From the NCBI RefSeq assembly GCF_008801925.2, contig NZ_CP062803.1:1116001-1180000 (forward strand): DNA of 64,000 nucleotides, given 5' to 3'. The notes beneath the pieces were generated by a model, which was not told the origin of the DNA, searched no databases, and was given only the letters and a program-made list of their open reading frames with translations. The stretch is from Cupriavidus basilensis (GTDB taxonomy: Bacteria > Pseudomonadota > Gammaproteobacteria > Burkholderiales > Burkholderiaceae). Below are positions 1 through 8,225 of this stretch, in pieces; the stretch's first letter is position 1; each line of letters opens with the position of its first letter. The position numbers and the translations under genes are program-made.

Positions 1-293
1 TGAAGAACGACCAGGTCGAACTGGGTCTCGTCTACACCACCGATGGCCGTGTCAAGGGCTTCGACCTGGTGCTGCTGGAAGACGACCAGCACTTCTTCCC
101 CGCCTATAACGCGGTGCCCGTGGTGCGCAAGGCAACGCTGGACGCGCATCCCGAGCTCGCGGGCCTGCTCAACGCGCTGGCGGCCCAGCTCGACAACGCG
201 GCCATGACCGAGATGAACTACCAGGTCGATATCGACCAGCAGCCGGTCGACAAGGTGGCGCAGGAATTCCTGCGTGGCCACGGCCTGATCTGA
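1..293 (+). CDS. Quaternary-amine (glycine betaine/choline type) ABC transporter substrate-binding protein, C-terminal part
   Basis: Only the last 96 codons are in the window; the reading frame is open from base 3 to the TGA at 291-293. The visible part (VYTTDGRVKGFDLVLLEDD, then a FPAYNAVPVV stretch and a final helical tail) resembles the C-terminal lobe of OsmX/OpuBC-type periplasmic binding proteins, in which a conserved Asp-Asp and an aromatic-rich loop close over a betaine ligand. The permease ATG follows 10 bases after the stop, so it is the upstream member of a binding protein-permease-ATPase operon. The ligand cannot be told from this fragment. Confidence 0.8.
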   Translation, partial: KNDQVELGLVYTTDGRVKGFDLVLLEDDQHFFPAYNAVPVVRKATLDAHPELAGLLNALAAQLDNAAMTEMNYQVDIDQQPVDKVAQEFLRGHGLI

Positions 294-303
294 AGAGGGC
301 CGC

Positions 304-951
304 ATGGACTTGCTGACTTACCTCCAACACAGCTGGCCGACGCTGCTCAAGCTCACCGGCCAGCACCTGGCGCTGGTGGGGTCCGCGGTGGGCCTGGCGA
401 TCGTCGTCGGCGTGCCGCTGGGCATCCTGTGCGCGCGCTTCCGCTTTCTCGCCACGCCGCTGCTGACGCTGGCCACCATCGTGCTGACCTTGCCCTCGAT
501 CGCGCTGTTCGGGCTGATGATCCCGATCTTCGCGCGTTTCGGCCACGCGCTGGGCTACGTGCCGGCGGTGACCGCGGTGTTCCTGTATTCGCTGCTGCCG
601 ATCATGCGCAATACCTGCGTGGCGCTCGCCAATGTCGACGACGGCATCCAGGAAGCCGGGCGCGGCATTGGCATGACCACCTGGCAGCGCATGCGGCTGG
701 TGGACCTGCCGCTAGCCGTGCCGGTCATCCTCGGCGGCGTGCGTACCGCCGTGGTGATGAACATCGGCGTGGCCACCATTGCCGCCATCATTGGCGCGGG
801 TGGCCTCGGGGTGCTGATCCTGCAAGCGATCAGCCAGAGCAACATGAGCAAGCTGGCGATCGGCGCGGTGCTGGTCAGCGTGCTCGCCATCGTGGCCGAT
901 GCCTGCCTGCAGTGGTTGCAGCGGGCGCTGACACCGAAAGGAATTCGCTGA
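304..951 (+). CDS. Quaternary-amine ABC transporter permease
   Basis: This 215-residue inner-membrane protein has about five to six hydrophobic segments and carries the permease cytoplasmic (EAA-type) loop, seen as EAGRGIGMTTWQRMRLVDLP around residues 117-136, which docks on the ATPase. Length and sequence match the OsmW/OsmY and OpuBB family of the betaine/choline/carnitine uptake class. The gene starts 10 bases after the binding-protein stop and ends 2 bases before the ATPase ATG, so the genes are translationally coupled. Many systems of this family have a second permease gene; if it exists here it lies left of the window. Substrate is inferred from family only. Confidence 0.85.
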   Translation: MDLLTYLQHSWPTLLKLTGQHLALVGSAVGLAIVVGVPLGILCARFRFLATPLLTLATIVLTLPSIALFGLMIPIFARFGHALGYVPAVTAVFLYSLLPIMRNTCVALANVDDGIQEAGRGIGMTTWQRMRLVDLPLAVPVILGGVRTAVVMNIGVATIAAIIGAGGLGVLILQAISQSNMSKLAIGAVLVSVLAIVADACLQWLQRALTPKGIR

Positions 952-953
952 AC

Positions 954-2129
<1,176 letters not shown>

Positions 2130-2150
2130 TGCTCAGCTAGCGCGATAGAA

Positions 2151-2178
2151 AAAGGGCCGGAATCTCCGGCCCTTTTCC
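2151..2178. terminator. Bidirectional hairpin terminator
   Basis: An 11-bp perfect stem (AAAGGGCCGGA paired with TCCGGCCCTTT, loop ATC) is flanked by A and T tracts on both sides. It sits between the ABC operon on the plus strand and the aldehyde dehydrogenase on the minus strand, so it can end both transcripts. Confidence 0.8.
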
Positions 2179-2194
2179 ATGGGTGCGCGCGGGG

Positions 2195-3772
2195 TCAGTC
2201 GCGGGCCAGTTGCCCGTCGGTGAGGCGCCACACGTTCAGCGGGTTGCCATCCTGCAGCGCGGGCGGCAGCAGTTCCGCCGGCACGTTCTGGTAGCACACC
2301 GGGCGCAGGAAGCGCTCAATGGCCGATGCGCCCACCGAGGTGGCGCGCGTGTCGGACGTAGCCGGGAACGGCCCGCCGTGCACCATGGCGTACGACACTT
2401 CCACGCCCGTCGGATAGCCGTTGAACAGCACGCGCCCGGCCTTGCGCTCGAGCACGGTCAGCAGGCTGCCGGCTTCGGCACGATCCCCCGCATCCGCTTG
2501 CACGGTGGCGGTCAGCTGGCCTTCCAGGCGGCGCGCCACCGCCAGCATCTCCTCGTGGTCGCGGCATACGACCAGCACCGAGGATGGGCCAAACACTTCG
2601 GCTTCCATGCGGTGGTCCGCCAGAAAACGCTCCGCCGTGGTTTCGAACAGCGCGGGGCGGGCCTGGTTGGGGCCGCTGGCGGCCTGGCCGCTGCCGATGC
2701 GGCGCAGCCCTTCGATATCGCTGAGCTGGGCCACGCCGTTGTCGTAAGCCTGGCTGATTCCGGGCGTCAGCATGGTCGCCGCCGCCTTTTCCGCCAGCGC
2801 CGCAACCGCGCCCTGGCGGAACACGTCCAGCGCCGGGCTTTCCACCGCCAGCAGCAGGCCCGGGTTGGTGCAGAACTGGCCCACGCCCATCACCAGAGAA
2901 TCCACCAGATTGCGCGCGATCTCCGCGCCGCGCGCGGCGAGAGCTGCCGGCAGCAGAAACACGGGGTTGATGCTGCTCATTTCCGCATAGACGGGGATCG
3001 GCTGGGGACGGTTGTTGGCCGTTTGCACCAGCGCCAGGCCGCCGCTGCGCGAGCCGGTGAAGCCCACGGCCTGAATCGACGGATGCGCGACCAGGGCCGT
3101 ACCCACGGCAACGCCCGCGCCCACCAGCAGCGAGAACACGCCTTCGGGCAGGCCGGCATCGGCCACGGCTTTCTGGATCACGCGCCCGACCAGCTCGGAG
3201 GTGCCGAGGTGGGCCGAGTGCGCCTTGACGACGACCGGGCATCCGGCCGCCAGCGCGGATGCGGTATCGCCGCCCGCTACCGAAAACGCGAGCGGGAAAT
3301 TGCTGGCGCCGAACACCGCCACCGGGCCGACCGCGATCTTCTGCAAGCGCAGGTCGGGGCGCGGCGGCGTGCGCTCCGGCAGGGCGGAGTCGAGCGTGGC
3401 GGATTGCCAGCGGCCATCGCGCAGCACGCTGGCGAACAGGCGCAGCTGGCCGGCGGTGCGGGCACGCTCGCCCTGCAGACGTGCAACAGGCAATGCGCTC
3501 TCCGCGTGGGCGCGCTCGATCAGCGTATCGCCCAGGGCTTCCAGGCCGCTGGCGATCGACTCCAGGAACCTGGCGCGGGTTTCCGGCGAGGTGTTGCGGT
3601 AGGTGTCGAACGCGGCTTCGGCCAGTGCGCAGGCACGCTCAGCCTCGGCGGCGCCGCCGCCATGGAATTCCGGTGCCAGGACTTCACCCGTGGCCGGGTT
3701 GGTGGCATGGAGAATCTTGGTGGTGCCGCGCACTGCGCTGGCGCCGATCAGCATTTCGCCGGTAATGGTCAT
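2195..3772 (-). CDS. Alpha-ketoglutaric semialdehyde dehydrogenase (2,5-dioxovalerate dehydrogenase)
   Basis: This 525-residue NAD(P)-dependent aldehyde dehydrogenase should oxidise 2,5-dioxovalerate to 2-oxoglutarate, the last step of non-phosphorolytic sugar-acid catabolism. Key residues are visible: Asn158 ([11 protein letters not shown]), Glu264 ([11 protein letters not shown]) and catalytic Cys301 (GQFCTNPG). The N-terminal pattern and length fit the sugar-acid-induced KGSADH group rather than short betaine or succinate semialdehyde dehydrogenases. The gene lies next to a FadR-type regulator and glucarate dehydratase, which agrees with a glucarate role. A near-perfect palindrome at 3901-3918, about 130 bases upstream of the start, may be its operator. 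Confidence 0.88.
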   Translation of the reverse strand: MTITGEMLIGASAVRGTTKILHATNPATGEVLAPEFHGGGAAEAERACALAEAAFDTYRNTSPETRARFLESIASGLEALGDTLIERAHAESALPVARLQGERARTAGQLRLFASVLRDGRWQSATLDSALPERTPPRPDLRLQKIAVGPVAVFGASNFPLAFSVAGGDTASALAAGCPVVVKAHSAHLGTSELVGRVIQKAVADAGLPEGVFSLLVGAGVAVGTALVAHPSIQAVGFTGSRSGGLALVQTANNRPQPIPVYAEMSSINPVFLLPAALAARGAEIARNLVDSLVMGVGQFCTNPGLLLAVESPALDVFRQGAVAALAEKAAATMLTPGISQAYDNGVAQLSDIEGLRRIGSGQAASGPNQARPALFETTAERFLADHRMEAEVFGPSSVLVVCRDHEEMLAVARRLEGQLTATVQADAGDRAEAGSLLTVLERKAGRVLFNGYPTGVEVSYAMVHGGPFPATSDTRATSVGASAIERFLRPVCYQNVPAELLPPALQDGNPLNVWRLTDGQLARD

Positions 3773-3900
3773 TCGCGTTTCCTGCTATTCAACTGCAATC
3801 AAGTGGGAGCGTGCCGTAGCTTGCGCTTGAGGCGGCGTGGATGTGGCCCTGGGCTAACACGCGGGGCGCGTCAATGGGGATACAGCACCGCCGCGTTTTA

Positions 3901-3918
3901 TTGTAAGACATCCTACAA
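3901..3918. promoter_or_regulatory. Candidate GntR-family operator upstream of the semialdehyde dehydrogenase
   Basis: TTGTAAGACATCCTACAA is an 18-bp imperfect palindrome with TNGT and ACNA ends, the end pattern described for FadR-subfamily operators. It lies between the end of the GntR gene and the start of the dehydrogenase. It shares 12 of 18 positions with the site at 4780-4797. Confidence 0.5.
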
Positions 3919-3983
3919 CAAGCGACGCTCGCCGGGCAAGCAGGAAATCCCGGTTCCCGCCGGGATGCGCCAGCCGCCAGGCC

Positions 3984-4730
3984 CTAGCCGGCTTCCACCG
4001 CCGCCGACGCCTTGCGCAGGCGTTCGCGGCTGTTGGTCAGGTGCATGCGCATGGCGGCCTTGGCGCCTTCGGGGTCGCGCCGCTCGATGGCGTCAAAGAT
4101 GTTCTCGTGCTCGATATTGACGCGCTCGAGGTACTGTTCGCGCTCCTGCGCGCTGACATGCAGCCGGCTGCGCGGGATCACCATGGTGCCGAGGTGGCCC
4201 ATGATGTCCGTGAAGTAGCGGTTGCCGGTGGCGCGCGCGATCAGCAGGTGGAACTCGAAATCGGCACTGACGGAATCCTCGCCGCCCGCCGCCGTGCGCT
4301 TGAGCTCGTCGAGCGCGCCACGCATTGCCGTCAGTTGCTCATCGCTGCGCCGCGATGCTGCCAGGCTGGCTGCCTCGGCTTCCAGGCTGACGCGGAATTC
4401 CAGCATGGCCAGCACGTCCATGGCAGTGCCCATGGTGGCGGGATCGATGCGAAAGGGCGAGCCGTTCTCGGCGCTGCGCGCCAGCACGAAGGTGCCGATG
4501 CCGTGGCGGGTTTCCACCAGCCCGCTAGCCTGCAGCCGCGACAGCGCTTCACGCACCACGGTGCGGCTGACGCCGAGCGCGGCCATGATCTCGGACTCGG
4601 TCGGCAGCTTGTCGCCCGGCTTGAGCTGGCCTTGCTGGATGCGCTCGCTCAGGTTGCTCACCGCCTCTTCGGCAAGCGTACGGCCGCGGCGCCGCAGCGG
4701 GGGAGTGGAGGCAAACATCGGGTTTGACAT
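3984..4730 (-). CDS. FadR-subfamily GntR transcriptional regulator, probably of glucarate catabolism
   Basis: This 248-residue protein has a GntR winged helix at about residues 15-82 (GDKLPTESEIMAALGVSRTV, then LVETRHGIGTFV) followed by an all-helical FCD ligand domain. FCD metal ligands are suggested by the D-x-x-x-H pattern at DFEFHLLIA and by later His residues (INIEHENI and MRMHL). It lies divergent from glucarate dehydratase and tandem with the semialdehyde dehydrogenase, so it is most likely the local sensor of glucarate or a breakdown product. The ATG at 4730 precedes the DNA-binding domain by only about 15 residues, which fits the family. Its Shine-Dalgarno is weak. Confidence 0.87.
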   Translation of the reverse strand: MSNPMFASTPPLRRRGRTLAEEAVSNLSERIQQGQLKPGDKLPTESEIMAALGVSRTVVREALSRLQASGLVETRHGIGTFVLARSAENGSPFRIDPATMGTAMDVLAMLEFRVSLEAEAASLAASRRSDEQLTAMRGALDELKRTAAGGEDSVSADFEFHLLIARATGNRYFTDIMGHLGTMVIPRSRLHVSAQEREQYLERVNIEHENIFDAIERRDPEGAKAAMRMHLTNSRERLRKASAAVEAG

Positions 4731-4779
4731 GGTGATGGGCTGGGACTTGACCGGATCGCAATGGCCTCATTATACTGCG

Positions 4780-4797
4780 TCGTAAGTTATATGACGA
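4780..4797. promoter_or_regulatory. Candidate GntR-family operator in the gntR/gudD intergenic region
   Basis: TCGTAAGTTATATGACGA has complementary outer arms (TCGT and ACGA) and resembles the site at 3901-3918. It lies 50 bases upstream of the regulator start and about 160 bases upstream of gudD, within the divergent promoter region; TATACT at 4771-4776 could be a -10 element. Confidence 0.45.
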
Positions 4798-4958
4798 CCG
4801 ATAACAGGTGTCTCCCGTCGCATTGGCTATAGCAGCCGCTTTGGGACCTGGCAAGCACCGCACACAAGGATCCGGCAGCAGCCGGCGCATCCAACCCGAG
4901 ACAACCCGCAAGGGCCGGCCGCCAACGCGGCGAGCCGCTCTTCCCGCTGGAGTTCAAC

Positions 4959-6317
4959 ATGACCCAATCATCCCTTTGCGCCGCGCCCATGGCAGGCACG
5001 CCCGTGATCACCGAGCTGACGGTCGTGCCGGTGGCCGGCCACGACAGCATGCTGATGAACCTGTCCGGCGCGCACGGTCCGTTCTTCACCCGCAATATCG
5101 TCATCCTGAAAGACAGCGCGGGCAATACGGGCGTCGGCGAGGTGCCGGGCGGCGAAGCGATCCGCCAGACGCTGGAGGATGCGCGCGAACTCCTCGCCGG
5201 CCAGTCGATCGGCAACCACCAGGCGCTGCTCAATCGCGTGCGCACCGCTTTTGCCAGCCGCGACGCGGGCGGGCGTGGCCTGCAGACCTTCGACCTGCGC
5301 ATCGCCATCCATGCGGTCACCGCGCTCGAGGCCGCGCTGCTCGACCTGCTGGGCAAGCATCTGGGCGTGCCGGTGGCCGCGCTGTTGGGCGAAGGCCAGC
5401 AGCGCGATGCCGTGGAGATGCTGGGCTACCTGTTCTATATCGGGGACCGCAACCGCACCACGCTCGCCTATCGCAGCGAACCCGAAGCGGACAACGACTG
5501 GTTCCGCCTGCGCAATGAAGCCGCGATGAATGCCGAGGGCGTGGTACGGCTGGCGCAGGCTGCCTATGAGCGCTATGGCTTCAACGATTTCAAGCTCAAG
5601 GGCGGCGTGCTGCGCGGCGACGAAGAGATGGAAGCCATCCTGGCGCTCGCCGAGCGCTTCCCCAAGGCGCGCATCACGCTGGACCCCAACGGCGCATGGT
5701 CGCTGGCCGAAGCCGTGCGCCTGTGCCGCGACAAGCATGGCGTGCTGGCCTATGCCGAAGATCCTTGCGGCGCGGAGGAGGGCTACTCGGGCCGCGAGGT
5801 CATGGCCGAGTTCCGTACCGCCACCGGCCTGCCCACCGCCACCAACATGGTCGCGACCGACTGGCGCCAGATGGGCCACGCGGTGCGCCTGCAATCGGTG
5901 GACATCCCGCTGGCCGATCCGCATTTCTGGACCATGCAGGGCTCGGTGCGGGTGGCGCAGATGTGCGCCGAATGGGGCCTGACCTGGGGCTCGCACTCGA
6001 ACAATCACTTCGATATTTCGCTGGCGATGTTCACCCACGTGGCCGCCGCCGCGCCGGGCCGCGTCACCGCGATCGACACCCACTGGATCTGGCAGGACGG
6101 CGAGCGCCTGACCAAGGCGCCGCTGAAGATCGAGAACGGCAAGGTGGCCGTGCCGACGGAGCCGGGCCTGGGCGTGGAGCTCGATATGGCGCAACTCGCG
6201 CTCGCGCACGAACGCTACAAGAGCATGGGGCTGGGTGCGCGCGACGACGCCGTGGCCATGCAATTCCTGATCCCGGGCTGGACCTTCAACAACAAGGCAC
6301 CCTGCATGGTCCGGTGA
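4959..6317 (+). CDS. gudD: D-glucarate dehydratase
   Basis: This 452-residue enolase-superfamily enzyme dehydrates D-glucarate (and L-idarate) to 5-dehydro-4-deoxyglucarate. The KxK pair is at Lys212/Lys214 (FKLKGG), metal ligands around Asp242-Asn244 (LDPNGAW) and Glu267-Asp268 (AEDPCG), Asn296 follows in [11 protein letters not shown], and the general base His346 is in SHSNNHFD. Length fits E. coli GudD (446). The ATG is preceded by CTGGAGTTCAAC, a usable ribosome site. A Bug-type receptor follows 58 bases downstream. The next pathway enzyme, 5-dehydro-4-deoxyglucarate dehydratase, is not in this window. Confidence 0.95.
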   Translation: MTQSSLCAAPMAGTPVITELTVVPVAGHDSMLMNLSGAHGPFFTRNIVILKDSAGNTGVGEVPGGEAIRQTLEDARELLAGQSIGNHQALLNRVRTAFASRDAGGRGLQTFDLRIAIHAVTALEAALLDLLGKHLGVPVAALLGEGQQRDAVEMLGYLFYIGDRNRTTLAYRSEPEADNDWFRLRNEAAMNAEGVVRLAQAAYERYGFNDFKLKGGVLRGDEEMEAILALAERFPKARITLDPNGAWSLAEAVRLCRDKHGVLAYAEDPCGAEEGYSGREVMAEFRTATGLPTATNMVATDWRQMGHAVRLQSVDIPLADPHFWTMQGSVRVAQMCAEWGLTWGSHSNNHFDISLAMFTHVAAAAPGRVTAIDTHWIWQDGERLTKAPLKIENGKVAVPTEPGLGVELDMAQLALAHERYKSMGLGARDDAVAMQFLIPGWTFNNKAPCMVR

Positions 6318-6375
6318 GCCGCATCCGCGGCCCCCGCACGAATACAACAAAACCACCAAGAACCAGGAGACAACC

Positions 6376-7422
6376 ATGAACAAATTCGATGGCCGGCCGG
6401 CAGCGGCGGGCATGCTCGCCGCACCCGCGCGGCGCAAGTTCGGCCGGCTTGCCGCGGCCACCCTCGCTGCCATGGCGGCACTGGCCACCGCAGGCGTGAC
6501 CAGTCCCGCGGCCGCCTCGCCGGCATGGCCCCAGAAGGCCGTATCCGTGGTGGTGCCGTTCCCTGCGGGCGGCTCCACCGATACCATCGCGCGCATGCTG
6601 GCGGTGCCGCTCAATGAAAAGCTGGGCCAGCCGTTCGTGATCGACAATCGCCCCGGCGCTACCGGGGCCATCGGCGCGACCATGGTCAAGCGCGCGCCCG
6701 CCGATGGCTACACCTTGCTGGTGGCGTCGATCGGCGTCTATGCGGTGAACCCGTTCCTGCAAAAGAACCTGGGCTATGACCCGGCCAAGGACTTCGACCT
6801 GCTGACGGTGGCCGTGCGCGCCCCCAACGTGCTGGTCACCAAGCCGGATTTCCCTGCGAAGAACTTGCAGGAACTGGTCGCGTACATGAAGAAGAATCCG
6901 GGCAAGGTGGCGTTCGCCAGCTCCGGGGCCGGTTCGTCGGACCATCTGACAGCCGCGCTGTTCTGGCAAAAATCCGGCACCGACGGCCTCCACGTTCCTT
7001 ATAAGGGTGGGGCGCCGGCCATCTCCGACCTGCTCGCCGGCCAGGTGGACGTCTCGTTCCAGAACGTCAACGCGGTGCTGCAGCATATCCGCAGCGGCAA
7101 GCTCAAGGCGCTGGCGGTGACCGGCGACAAGCGCTCGGCGGTGCTGCCGAACGTGCCGACCATGGCGGAGGGCGGGGTGAAGGACGTGGACGTGTATTCC
7201 TGGCAAGCCGTGGCCGCGCCGCGCGGGCTGCCGAAGGACGTCAAGGCGAGACTGCATGCCGCGCTGGTCGGCTCGCTCAACGAGCCGCAGATGCGCCAGA
7301 AGCTGGCCGAGAACGGCTTCGAGGTGGTCGCCAATACGCCGGAGCAGTTCGAGCAGTTCGAGAAGCAGGAACTCCAGCGCTGGAAGGGCGTGATCGAGGC
7401 GGGCAAGATCAGCATCGATTAA
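6376..7422 (+). CDS. Bug/TctC-family tripartite tricarboxylate transporter receptor
   Basis: This 348-residue periplasmic binding protein has a Tat-like N-terminus (ARRKFGRLAAATLAAMAALA, cleavage likely after SPAAASPA) and the Bug hallmarks: WPQKAVSVVVPFPAGGSTD, then the ligand-loop segments RPGATGAIGA and VPYKGGAPAISDLLAGQVD. A clear AGGAGACAACC ribosome site precedes the ATG. It follows gudD on the same strand and is closed by a terminator, so it is probably the glucarate receptor. No TctA/TctB membrane genes are in the window; orphan Bug receptors are normal in this bacterial group. The ligand is inferred from context. Confidence 0.88.
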   Translation: MNKFDGRPAAAGMLAAPARRKFGRLAAATLAAMAALATAGVTSPAAASPAWPQKAVSVVVPFPAGGSTDTIARMLAVPLNEKLGQPFVIDNRPGATGAIGATMVKRAPADGYTLLVASIGVYAVNPFLQKNLGYDPAKDFDLLTVAVRAPNVLVTKPDFPAKNLQELVAYMKKNPGKVAFASSGAGSSDHLTAALFWQKSGTDGLHVPYKGGAPAISDLLAGQVDVSFQNVNAVLQHIRSGKLKALAVTGDKRSAVLPNVPTMAEGGVKDVDVYSWQAVAAPRGLPKDVKARLHAALVGSLNEPQMRQKLAENGFEVVANTPEQFEQFEKQELQRWKGVIEAGKISID

Positions 7423-7453
7423 GTCCGCGGCATCAGCGCAAGCATTGCGCTTT

Positions 7454-7480
7454 GCCCCGCCTGTGCGCGGGGCGTTTTTA
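7454..7480 (+). terminator. Intrinsic terminator after the glucarate operon
   Basis: GCCCCGC (7454-7460) pairs with GCGGGGC (7467-7473) around a 6-base loop and is followed by GTTTTTA. It lies about 30 bases after the receptor stop. Confidence 0.8.
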
Positions 7481-7569
7481 TTGGCGCGAGCGGGTTCAGA
7501 CGCGGGCCGGCGCGACCTGATAGGCTAGTCCCACGCACGCCTTGCGCGGCTGCACCGCCGACGCCTTCC

Positions 7570-7959
7570 ATGATCCGCTTCTGCAAATCGCCTCCTTGTC
7601 TGCTGATAGAAACAAAGTCACGATGGCTGATTCCGCGCGGCTTCGACGGATTCGCGCCGGGGCCGCTGATCCTGGTGCGGCCGGGCGTGAGCCAGGCGCT
7701 GATCGAGCATGAAAAGGTGCATGTGCGGCAATTCTGGCGCTCAGGCGGCCTGATGGGCGTGCTCTACCTGGCGAGCCCGCGCTGGCGCCTGCGTTTCGAG
7801 CTGGAGGCCTACCGCGAGCAGCTCAGGCATTGCGAGCCCGGCGCCGCGCATCATTTCGCACGCATGCTGGCGCGGCACTATCGGCTGGATATTTCGCAGG
7901 AGCAGGCGTATCGCCTTCTGACAGCGCGGGACGGGCCTGCAATCTCGGAAGAAACCTGA
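7570..7959 (+). CDS. Small protein with HExxH motif, possible metallopeptidase-like
   Basis: I do not recognise this 129-residue protein. It contains HEKVH at residues 47-51, which fits the HExxH zinc-binding signature, and a glutamate-rich helix at residues 77-83 (ELEAYREQ) that could supply the third ligand, as in gluzincin-like folds. A hydrophobic segment (LMGVLYLA, residues 61-68) lies between the two. No signal peptide is evident. The ATG at 7570 follows a weak ribosome site. It stands alone between a terminator and the HD-GYP gene. The metallopeptidase idea rests on the motif only and could be chance. Confidence 0.65.
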   Translation: MIRFCKSPPCLLIETKSRWLIPRGFDGFAPGPLILVRPGVSQALIEHEKVHVRQFWRSGGLMGVLYLASPRWRLRFELEAYREQLRHCEPGAAHHFARMLARHYRLDISQEQAYRLLTARDGPAISEET

Positions 7960-8225
7960 CTCGCCGGCGATTTTGCCGCAAGCAAGGGTTGGCAGGGGCA
8001 TGCACTGTGCTCTGCCCAGTACGCATGGCCGTTCAATTCGCATATTATGCGGATGGAAAACGCTGGCCGGCGTCTGCCCGTCATCCGGCAAGATAGAAGA
8101 CCGATAAGAATAAAAGAATAACGACGAGCATCTGCTTTCCGGGACAGCGCTGCCCTTGGGCGCGCCTGCTGAAGTCACGTCTCTGGAAAATCATCTGGTG
8201 AAGGTGTGGGATTTCGGAGGGGTCA

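Noticed and set aside
429..953. An N-terminal extension of the ABC ATPase of about 175 codons
   Set aside because: It overlaps the permease in another frame and is Arg-rich; the ATG at 954 has the correct spacing after the permease stop.
2183..4120. Plus-strand open frame opposite the semialdehyde dehydrogenase
   Set aside because: The minus-strand frame has complete aldehyde dehydrogenase motifs; the plus-strand frame is compositional.
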